Positions 1 to 5,117 of a DNA stretch of 6,399 bases are shown piece by piece; position 1 is the first letter of the stretch, and every line of letters starts with the position of its first letter. The translations under genes and the position numbers were made by a program. This DNA comes from Campylobacteraceae bacterium (GTDB lineage: Bacteria; Campylobacterota; Campylobacteria; Campylobacterales; Sulfurovaceae): positions 1 to 6,399 of the forward strand of contig JALVXO010000160.1 of the NCBI GenBank assembly GCA_027022775.1, written 5' to 3'. The notes below the pieces were generated by a model that worked only from the letters and a program-made list of their open reading frames with translations, was not told where the DNA came from and did not search any database.

Positions 1-15
1 CGAAACCGCAGCGTC

Positions 16-165
16 CTAAGCGAAGCGAACCGCGAAGGCAAATGGCTTTACTTCAGTGCCCATGCTGCCAATGACCAATGCAGATAGAGTATTGGCTAAT
101 GCAAATTTTGGGTTAATATATTTCGGAAGAGTAATTGTGTTTCTGCTATTTTTGGAATTAGTCAT
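16..165 (-). CDS. Possible small hypothetical protein (49 aa)
   Basis: I do not recognise this protein. The same frame stays open further upstream to an ATG at 318, but the start at 165 is preferred because AAGGA sits 9 nt before it and the longer version would run back over the end of the toxin fragment. The N-terminal half is polar and basic (MTNSKNSRNTITLPKY). A modestly hydrophobic stretch follows (ALANTLSALVIGSMG, about residues 23-37), too short and mixed to call a membrane helix with confidence. The last eight residues (FAFAVRFA) are encoded by a TTCGCTTCGC-type sequence that also occurs in the repeats elsewhere in the window, so the C terminus may have been set by repeat DNA running into the gene. 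A spurious ORF is the main alternative; the ribosome site and a possible promoter near 206-236 are the only positive support. Confidence 0.35.
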   Translation of the reverse strand: MTNSKNSRNTITLPKYINPKFALANTLSALVIGSMGTEVKPFAFAVRFA

Positions 166-205
166 GATTAAATTCCTTATAAAATTATATAAAAATTTAA
201 TGCTT

Positions 206-236
206 ATATTATGCATCAAAACTTGGTGAATGTTAA
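206..236 (-). promoter_or_regulatory. Candidate promoter for the small ORF at 16-165
   Basis: On the minus strand a TAATAT -10-like hexamer (206-211) lies 19 nt downstream of a TTAACA -35-like hexamer (231-236). This would put the transcript start near 199, about 35 nt before the ATG at 165. The spacing is long for a sigma-70 promoter and the region is very AT-rich, so a chance match is quite possible. The rest of 166-304 shows nothing else I can support. Confidence 0.25.
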
Positions 237-304
237 ATAGTATTGGTGAGATTTTGGAATTTATATGGTTAAAAATTAGAATTTTGCTTGGAAATATTTG
301 GAAT

Positions 305-718
305 TTACAGATTGCCAAAGCTTTTTCTTACTGTATCAATAGTAATAAACAGCCGGTTTTTTACATCCGAAAATGGGGTAAAACCATACTTTTTGTAAAA
401 CTCTTCGGCTCCATCTTTGGCATCTACAACAATTATTGGAAAAGGGACGGTTTTATTGACGTTTAGCAATTTTTTAAGTGCATCAACTAAAAGCCACTCT
501 CCAAAGCCGCTGTTTTGATACCGCTTATTTACTGCAAGTCTGGCAATTAGTGCTGCTGTATTAAAATTGTAATGTTTTTTTTGCAATTTATCAGGCAAAG
601 AAGTAAAGTCTAAAGATATAATAGTTAATGTGTAGTAGTCAATAATATAGTTTGGATTATTTTTATCTTCTAATACAAAAGTTCTTGCATTATCCCGTTT
701 TGACTGCTGATTTGCCAT
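305..718 (-). pseudogene. 3' fragment of a GNAT (TacT-like) toxin, acetyltransferase domain
   Basis: This 137-residue open frame is most of a GNAT N-acetyltransferase of the toxin type, which in the TacT family acetylates the amino acid on charged tRNA and blocks translation. Visible marks are ARTFVL (residues 11-16), DYYTLT (27-32, where relatives usually have GYYTL), IARLAV (58-63), the acetyl-CoA loop R-Y-Q-N-S-G-F-G (66-73) and FYKKYGF (107-113), which holds the tyrosine position important in this family. The frame lacks the usual first 30 or so residues. Its apparent ATG (718) corresponds to an internal Met in MANQQS and has no ribosome site within normal spacing. The missing start lies at 1006, beyond the MITE-like element at 730-933. 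Just upstream of the Met, the out-of-element codons still read NYLCL, matching the expected continuation. I infer a dead gene; a short translated protein is possible but unlikely to be an intact toxin. Confidence 0.88.
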
Positions 719-729
719 TAAACAAAGAT

Positions 730-933
730 AATTGAACCCTCTGAAAACTATTAATTTTACTCAAGCAAGTTTTATTTTTCGCTTCGCGAACGCAAAAAAA
801 TTTTATTAAAAACAGCTCCCTCTTGCGCCCCTTCGGGGTTAAGTGCTCTTTTTTAGCCTTCGGCTAACATAAAATTTTTTTGCTAAAATTATAAAGCTTT
901 CGTTCAATTTATAGTTTTTCAGAGGGTTCAATT
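730..933. mobile_element. MITE-like non-coding element (196 bp) inserted in the toxin gene
   Basis: The ends form a terminal inverted repeat: GAACCCTCTGAAAACTAT at 734-751 against ATAGTTTTTCAGAGGGTTC at 911-929, perfect except for one extra T. Beyond this the arms stay loosely complementary and then show an exact 15-bp inner inverted repeat, GCAAAAAAATTTTAT at 792-806 and its complement at 869-883. The centre carries two tiny hairpins, CCCC-TTCG-GGG (828-838) and TAGCC-TTC-GGCTA (854-866). AATT flanks both ends (730-733 and 930-933). It is either a 4-bp target duplication or the outermost part of the repeat; being self-complementary, it cannot be assigned with certainty. There is no coding capacity, so movement would need a transposase from elsewhere. 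The insertion is supported independently because toxin coding sequence resumes on each side. I cannot name the parent insertion-sequence family. Confidence 0.8.
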
Positions 934-1006
934 GTTTAAAAGGTTTTATACCACAATCAAATCTTTTTCTGTCATGTATTGCGCTATCTAATAAAACAGT
1001 TTTCAC
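839..1006 (-). pseudogene. 5' fragment of the GNAT (TacT-like) toxin, running into the inserted element
   Basis: A GTG at 1004-1006 opens a frame whose first 24 residues are native toxin sequence: VKTVLLDSAIHDRKRFDCG followed by IKPFK. The D-R-K-x-F-D-C-G motif is the conserved N-terminal signature of DUF1778-linked GNAT toxins. The frame then enters the inserted element, adds 31 unrelated residues and stops at 839-841. The GTG overlaps the antitoxin's TGA by four bases (GTGA), the tight coupling expected of a toxin-antitoxin operon. Removing the element and one AATT copy would join this to the 305-718 fragment but leave the frame off by one base. One extra A in the AAA run just before the insertion (TTTAAAC where TTTAAC would give F-N-N-Y-L) would account for it. 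The toxin thus carries an insertion and probably also a small indel. Confidence 0.8.
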
Positions 1007-1256
1007 TGCTCTTTTTTACTTTCGTAATTTTTTGCAGCTGCTGCTAATTTTTCATTAAATACCGGATTTTCTAATGCTTCTATAAAAAGCTTAGTGTCTT
1101 GCTTTGATAATTTTAAGCTGTTTTATTTGCTTATTATACTTTTTGCTTTCTCTACTGCCACGCTGACAATAAAAGAGTTAATACTGGAAACCCCATTATA
1201 GCACTTGCTTTTTCTAACAATTTTTGGGTTTCGGTATCTACTCTTACTGTATTCAT
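1003..1256 (-). pseudogene. DUF1778 (TacA-like) antitoxin, broken by a frameshift and a stop
   Basis: Antitoxins of this family have an N-terminal ribbon-helix-helix that binds the operon's own promoter and a C-terminal tail that covers the GNAT toxin. From the ATG at 1256, with AAAGG 6-9 nt upstream, the frame gives MNTVRVDTETQKLLEKAS then AIMGF, a typical ribbon-helix-helix start, and then runs to a premature TAG at 1152-1154. One missing base near 1186-1188 restores the expected text in another frame: SINSFIVSVAVEKAKSIISK, then an in-frame TAA at 1123-1125 (one change from CAA), then NSLKLSKQDTKLFIEALENP and a tail ending in NYESKKEQ before the TGA at 1003-1005. The repaired gene would be 84 residues, close to the family norm. 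With two separate lesions it cannot make full-length antitoxin. Confidence 0.85.
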
Positions 1257-1270
1257 AGCCGCACCTTTAT

Positions 1271-1285
1271 GTGCCATTTTGGCAC
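1271..1285 (-). promoter_or_regulatory. Candidate autoregulatory operator of the toxin-antitoxin operon
   Basis: A perfect inverted repeat, GTGCCA-AAA-TGGCAC read on the minus strand, lies 15 nt upstream of the antitoxin ATG, just ahead of its ribosome site. A TAATAC -10-like hexamer at 1293-1298 would start transcription right at the edge of the palindrome; no convincing -35 is seen. Ribbon-helix-helix antitoxins typically bind short palindromes in this place, so operator is the preferred reading. On the plus strand the same hairpin is followed by TTTTTTA and could act as a weak terminator, but no plus-strand gene reads into it. Confidence 0.45.
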
Positions 1286-1309
1286 TTTTTTAGTATTAAA
1301 CATAATTTA

Positions 1310-2278
1310 TTAAAATCTCCTAAACTTCCCAGGCGCGTCGACTATTGCTTCTTGGCAGTTAGAGCGGATTGGTTTGGCATCTTTTATTAAATCTTTTAGG
1401 CTATCACCTTTGCCTTTAAGCGATATCCAAATTTCGTTTAAAATGCCTCTTTTGCATTTTAGTGCAATTTTGTTTCTTATATCTTTAGATATTAGACGCT
1501 GGGCTATCTTTTTTATATTGATTGCTTTTACTCTTTTGCCAATATTTACTCGCAGATATTCGCCTATAGTTTCATCTACTCTTTTTGTAAGTTTAAGGGC
1601 ATCTATATAGTATCTATTTGGGTCTTTATCGTAACAGGTTCCATGTTTATAGTATTCGTGTCTTTGCAGGTTGCTTTTGTATCCTGGCATATACTTTTGC
1701 ATCAACTCAACTACTTCTGGTTTTAAATTTAGTTTTGGCAAAGCATTCCATCTTTTTGATTTATCTAAATTTATAATATTCTTATCAAGCTCACAATATA
1801 CATTGTTTCTAGGCTGCGGCCAAAGTCCGTGCAAAACTAAATGGTTTTTATATTCTCCGCCATCTCTTTTGCACTCTTTTCTATTGCCGTGTGTTTCGCA
1901 AAATGTGTTGTGCCAGTTTAATACCAAAACAGAGTCTAAACTTCCGCCGTCTTCGCTTTGTTTTGGCTCTTTTTTAGAGAAAACTTTGCCCAAAAATGCT
2001 TTTATTTTAGAACCAGCGCTTGTTTTTTGGTTTTGCTCATTCTGGTTAAAGCAGCCAATACTTACCCATCTTGTTTTAGGGTTGGCATTTGGCACTTTAA
2101 TTAAATAGTTGCCTTTTTGCTCGCGCAAAATTTGGTAACTGCTGTTTGGCTCTAAAACAATATGTCCGTAATTTTTATTGTGCTTTAAATCGTTATAAGC
2201 TTCGCAAGCTTTTGTTGCAACCGCGCTTTTGCCGTAAGCTACACCGATTAAAAGCGTTGCAATAAGTAGTTTTTTCAT
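1310..2278 (-). CDS. Exported ribonuclease T2 family protein
   Basis: This 322-residue protein belongs to the RNase T2 family, endoribonucleases that cut RNA through a 2',3'-cyclic phosphate. Both active-site segments are present: CAS I as HLVLHGLWPQ (146-155, catalytic His150) and CAS II as RHEYYKHGTC (206-215, with His207/Glu208, Lys211 and His212). A signal peptide opens the protein (MKKLLIATLLIGVAYG, cleavage likely near residues 16-21), so it should act in the periplasm or outside the cell. Cysteines at 24, 76, 127, 136, 162, 215, 275 and 308 suggest disulfides. Residues 24-77 form an extra N-terminal domain (LEPNSSYQILREQKGNYLIK then KVPNA and RWVSIGCF) that reads like an SH3-type binding domain. 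A charged linker (about 78-112) joins it to the catalytic part. AAGGAG precedes the ATG by 7 nt. The likely role is scavenging or degrading external RNA; a toxin role is possible but unsupported. Confidence 0.9.
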   Translation of the reverse strand: MKKLLIATLLIGVAYGKSAVATKACEAYNDLKHNKNYGHIVLEPNSSYQILREQKGNYLIKVPNANPKTRWVSIGCFNQNEQNQKTSAGSKIKAFLGKVFSKKEPKQSEDGGSLDSVLVLNWHNTFCETHGNRKECKRDGGEYKNHLVLHGLWPQPRNNVYCELDKNIINLDKSKRWNALPKLNLKPEVVELMQKYMPGYKSNLQRHEYYKHGTCYDKDPNRYYIDALKLTKRVDETIGEYLRVNIGKRVKAINIKKIAQRLISKDIRNKIALKCKRGILNEIWISLKGKGDSLKDLIKDAKPIRSNCQEAIVDAPGKFRRF

Positions 2279-2322
2279 TTGGGTTTTCTCCTTTTATTAA
2301 AGCTGTAAGCTTAAAGCCGGTA

Positions 2323-2328
2323 ATATTA
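2323..2328 (-). promoter_or_regulatory. Candidate -10 element for the RNase T2 gene
   Basis: TAATAT on the minus strand sits about 45 nt upstream of the ATG at 2278, giving a leader near 38 nt. No good -35 is visible; the -35 position falls within the left arm of the 186-bp palindrome that begins at 2337, so the repeat supplies whatever upstream promoter sequence exists. Confidence 0.3.
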
Positions 2329-2336
2329 TGCATTTT

Positions 2337-2522
2337 GTCATTCCTGCGAAAGCAGGACTGCACAAAAAATTAAAATTTTTGAAAATTAAGCATTTCAGTC
2401 ATTCTGAGCGAAGCGAAGAATCTCGCTAGAACGGCAGTAAAGAGATTCTTCGCTTCGCTTAGAATGACGATTAAGACAAATTTTCTGAACTTTTTGCGCA
2501 CTCTCGCTTTCGCGGGAATGAC
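2337..2522. repeat. 186-bp nested imperfect palindrome (compound repeat)
   Basis: Two copies of a compound unit face each other. The outer parts are GTCATTCCTGCGAAAGC (2337-2353) and the complement of GTCATTCCCGCGAAAGC (ending at 2522), differing at one base. They are followed inward by related AT-rich spacers (TGCACAAAAA on one side, TGCGCAAAAA on the other strand), then by the inner 26-bp arms listed separately. The left outer arm alone folds into TCCTGC-GAAA-GCAGGA, a perfect 6-bp stem with a GNRA loop (2342-2357). GTCATTC-starting repeats of both kinds are widespread dispersed intergenic repeats in bacteria. No coding capacity is seen. Confidence 0.85.
2398..2468. repeat. Inner inverted repeat with 26-bp arms
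   Basis: Arms at 2398-2423 and 2443-2468 are complementary at 25 of 26 positions, around a 19-nt loop. The core is GAGCGAAGCGAAGAATCT on the left. The single difference is G against A after GTCATTCT. As RNA this would be a very stable hairpin in either direction. It lies at the centre of the 186-bp palindrome and shares the TTCGCTTCGC core with sequences near 20-30 and 780-790. Confidence 0.9.
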
Positions 2523-2571
2523 GGGAACCTGAACTGTCACTGTCACCAATTGTGCGGCACGGCTGCACCTA

Positions 2572-2648
2572 CATTCGGATTACGGAATACGGATTACGGA
2601 ATACGGAATTTAAATTATTCATTATCCATTCTCAATTATCAATTCTTA
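2572..2648. repeat. Eleven in-phase 7-bp tandem repeat units
   Basis: The sequence divides without a break into eleven heptamers. The first five are CATTCGG followed by ATTACGG and AATACGG alternating twice (2572-2606). After AATTTAA (2607-2613) come five of the form ATTATNN or ATTCTNA: ATTATTC, ATTATCC, ATTCTCA, ATTATCA and ATTCTTA (2614-2648). The phase is kept although the unit sequence changes from GC-containing to AT-rich. An open frame crosses this stretch on the plus strand, but it has no ribosome site and reflects only the periodicity. Confidence 0.8.
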
Positions 2649-2660
2649 AAAACCTCATTG

Positions 2661-2695
2661 GCTCTTCGCTCTTAGCTCTAAGCTATAAGCTAAAC
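2661..2695. repeat. Five 7-bp tandem repeat units of a second kind
   Basis: Five consecutive heptamers of consensus GCTCTAA run from 2661: GCTCTTC, GCTCTTA, GCTCTAA, GCTATAA and GCTAAAC. Each differs from the next by one or two bases. A 12-nt gap separates them from the previous heptamer array, so the phase is lost between the two. The last unit overlaps the left arm of the hairpin at the end of purL. Confidence 0.75.
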
Positions 2696-2720
2696 TTTTA
2701 TGATAAAATCATAAAAGTTT
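2692..2720 (-). terminator. AT-rich hairpin at the 3' end of purL
   Basis: A perfect 13-bp stem, AAACTTTTATGAT and its complement, encloses a 3-nt loop (2705-2707). Its promoter-proximal edge overlaps the last base of the purL stop codon (2720-2722). It is the only structure available to end the purL transcript, but it has few G-C pairs and no long U run follows, so termination may be partial. It may instead protect the mRNA end. Confidence 0.45.
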
Positions 2721-4933
2721 TAGAGGTCTTGCTCAATAATCTCTTTAAATGTATTAAAGTAAATATCTTTCAATTTATCCAGCGAAATTTCAACATCGTC
2801 TATTTCTACTTTATTTCCGCCGACAACTCCGATTTCTTTGGCTTCTATGCCTATCTCTTTTGCTAAATTCATTAAAGCGTCTAAATTCTCTTTGGCAACT
2901 GTTACTATTGCTCTGCTTGGGCTTTCGTCGAAAATGTTTAACCCTAATCCACTATCAACTTTTGCGCCAATATTAGAGATTGCGCAAGATTTTGCAACTG
3001 CTATTGCCATACCGCCTAAATTTACATCTTTTGCGCTTTTTAGCAACCCTTGCTCATTTGCTTTAATTACAATATCCCAAAGTTTCAGTTCATCTTCGTA
3101 ACTTATTTCGCCAAGTTCGCCTTTAATTTCGCCAACCACCTCTTTTAGTGCCAAAGAGCCGCCAAACTCCCCTTTAGTTTTGCCAAGAAGAACAATAACA
3201 TCGCCCTCGTCTTTAAATTCGCTTCTTAAAACATTTTCGGCATTCTCGTTAACACCGACCATTGCAATAGATGGGGTCGGGAAAATGCTTACGCCGTTTG
3301 TTTCATTATAAAGCGAAACATTACCGCTTACTACCGGCGTATTTAACTCTTTACAAGCCTCTTTAATCCCTTCGCACCCTTTTGCAAACTGCCACATAAC
3401 TTCTGGGTTTTCGGGGTTTCCGTAATTTAAGCAGTCTGTAATTGCAAGCGGTCTCGCGCCTGTCATTGCAACATTTCTTCCGCTCTCCATAACCGCCATT
3501 GCAGCCCCTTTAAACGGGTCTATATAGCAATATCTTGGGTTACAGTCTGAACTCATAGCAAGCGCTTTACCGTTTTCTTTTACACGGATAACGCTTGCAT
3601 CCAGGCTGCCTGGATGTTTTTCAGTATTTGTCTGAACCGTAGAGTCATACTGGGTGTAAACCCACGCTTTATCTACAACATCAAGCGATTTTATCAGCTT
3701 ATCGAAAATCTCTTGATTGCTTTTTTCTTTTAAGGCATCTATGTTGGCATCTTTTATCTCTTTTAAATATGCAGGCTCTTTTATCGGACGGTCAAGCACC
3801 GGCGCCTCTTCGCTAACCGGATCAACTGGAATGTCTGCAACCTTCTCTCCATGCCAGAACAGCTCCATTCTGCCTGTATCTGTAACCTCTCCGATAACTT
3901 CGGCATCTAAATCCCATTTTTTAAAAATTTCAATAACTTTATCTTCGCTGCCTTTTTTGGCGCAAATTAGCATTCTCTCTTGAGATTCGCTTAACATAAA
4001 CTCATACGGAGTCATTCCCTCTTCGCGTGCCGGCACTTTATCTAAATGCATAACCATACCGCTGCCGCTTCTTCCTGCCATCTCAAAGCTTGAACTTGTA
4101 AGCCCCGCTGCACCCATATCTTGAATACCGATAACATAGTCGGTTTTAAACAGCTCTAAACACGCCTCTAGCAGCAGTTTTTCGGTAAATGGGTCTCCTA
4201 CCTGCACGGTCGGGCGAAGTTTTTTGCTCTCTTCGGTAAAGCTGTCGCTGCTCATTACCGCTCCGCCAAGCCCGTCGCGCCCTGTTTTGGAGCCGACATA
4301 AATTACAGGGTTTCCAACACCTTCTGCACGCCCGTAGAAAATTTCGTCAGCCTTTGCAAGCCCCAAAGAGAAAGCATTAACCAAAATATTGCCGTTATAG
4401 CAGCTTTCAAAACTCATCTCTCCGCCGATTGTCGGAACTCCCATACAGTTGCCGTAACTTCCGATACCGTCAACAACTCCGCGCACTAAATGGCGCTGAT
4501 AGCGCTCTGTATCGCCTTTGCCGTCAACATCGCCAAAGCGAAGAGAGTTTAAATTCGCAACAGGTCTTGCACCCATTGTAAAAATATCTCTTAAAATTCC
4601 GCCGACACCCGTAGCTGCGCCCTGGAACGGCTCTATGTAGCTTGGGTGGTTGTGGCTCTCCATTTTAAATACCGCCGCCATTCCGTCGCCTATATCGATT
4701 ACACCGGCATTTTCGCCCGGACCCTGAATAACCCACGGCGCTTTTGTAGGAAAGCCGTTAAGATACTTTTTAGAAGATTTATAAGAGCAGTGCTCGCTCC
4801 ACATTGCGCTAAAAATGCCTATCTCTACCAAGTTCGGCTCGCGCCCAAGAATTTGCTTGATATGCTCGTAATCTGCATAAGAGAGTTTGTGCGAAGATAA
4901 AATCTCATCAATATTTTCTAACTGCTTTGACAT
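2720..4933 (-). CDS. purL: Phosphoribosylformylglycinamidine synthase subunit PurL
   Basis: PurL converts FGAR, ATP and ammonia from glutamine to FGAM, the fourth step of purine synthesis. At 737 residues it is the small cytoplasmic form that works with separate PurQ and PurS; neither is in this window. The two tandem AIRS-like halves are visible. The first holds WSEHCSYK (45-52, catalytic His48), FKMESHNHPS (89-98), GVGGILRDI (109-117), TIGGEMSFE (168-176), GRDGLGGA (218-225) and QDMGAAGLTSS (271-281). The second holds SSDCNPRYCYIDPFKGA (461-477), ESGRNVAMTGARPLA (483-497), SGNVSLYNET (536-545) and DVNLGGMAIAVAKS (636-649). The final domain ends in GVVGG (702-706). The ATG at 4933 is preceded by AAAGG 5 nt upstream and matches the usual family start. 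No truncation or frameshift is seen. The 184-bp gap to trpS suggests its own promoter. Confidence 0.97.
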   Translation of the reverse strand: MSKQLENIDEILSSHKLSYADYEHIKQILGREPNLVEIGIFSAMWSEHCSYKSSKKYLNGFPTKAPWVIQGPGENAGVIDIGDGMAAVFKMESHNHPSYIEPFQGAATGVGGILRDIFTMGARPVANLNSLRFGDVDGKGDTERYQRHLVRGVVDGIGSYGNCMGVPTIGGEMSFESCYNGNILVNAFSLGLAKADEIFYGRAEGVGNPVIYVGSKTGRDGLGGAVMSSDSFTEESKKLRPTVQVGDPFTEKLLLEACLELFKTDYVIGIQDMGAAGLTSSSFEMAGRSGSGMVMHLDKVPAREEGMTPYEFMLSESQERMLICAKKGSEDKVIEIFKKWDLDAEVIGEVTDTGRMELFWHGEKVADIPVDPVSEEAPVLDRPIKEPAYLKEIKDANIDALKEKSNQEIFDKLIKSLDVVDKAWVYTQYDSTVQTNTEKHPGSLDASVIRVKENGKALAMSSDCNPRYCYIDPFKGAAMAVMESGRNVAMTGARPLAITDCLNYGNPENPEVMWQFAKGCEGIKEACKELNTPVVSGNVSLYNETNGVSIFPTPSIAMVGVNENAENVLRSEFKDEGDVIVLLGKTKGEFGGSLALKEVVGEIKGELGEISYEDELKLWDIVIKANEQGLLKSAKDVNLGGMAIAVAKSCAISNIGAKVDSGLGLNIFDESPSRAIVTVAKENLDALMNLAKEIGIEAKEIGVVGGNKVEIDDVEISLDKLKDIYFNTFKEIIEQDL

Positions 4934-5019
4934 TAGATACCTTTAGAGAAAAATTTGCCTTATTTTACTAAAATTGCATTAAAGTAGTGATAAAAGTTTA
5001 TTTCTTACAATATGATTTT

Positions 5020-5025
5020 AGTATA
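5020..5025 (-). promoter_or_regulatory. Candidate -10 element for purL
   Basis: Within the 184-bp gap between trpS and purL the minus strand contains TATACT, embedded in a TATAAAATATACTAAAAT stretch, about 85 nt upstream of the purL ATG. There is no clear -35 at standard spacing, though promoters in this phylum often lack one. I find no recognisable purine riboswitch core or PurR-type palindrome in the gap, and no strong terminator after trpS. Confidence 0.3.
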
Positions 5026-5117
5026 TTTTATAAGTTAAGTGCAAAGGCCAAAAAGTTTAACTATGATTCTAACGAGACAGAAGCCCCGCTTTTAAAGTTT
5101 TAGAAAATGGAAAATTG

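Noticed and set aside
230..466. Plus-strand frame of 78 residues
   Set aside because: It lies antisense over the GNAT toxin fragment and its downstream gap, has no ribosome site and shows no family motif.
1671..2108. Plus-strand frame of 145 residues
   Set aside because: It is the antisense shadow of the RNase T2 gene, whose catalytic motifs and signal peptide on the minus strand are unambiguous.
2337..2522. CRISPR array
   Set aside because: The repeats are inverted rather than direct and there is no regular spacer series.
2552..2866. Plus-strand frame of 104 residues starting MRHGCTYIR
   Set aside because: It is open because of the 7-bp repeat tract and then runs antisense into purL; there is no ribosome site.
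5040..5117. Possible terminator or small RNA downstream of trpS (AAGC-GGG-GCTT on the minus strand)
   Set aside because: The stem is only 4 bp, there is no U run after it, and no wider pairing could be found by eye.
4934..5117. Purine riboswitch or PurR operator ahead of purL
   Set aside because: I looked for a conserved riboswitch core and a long palindrome and saw neither.
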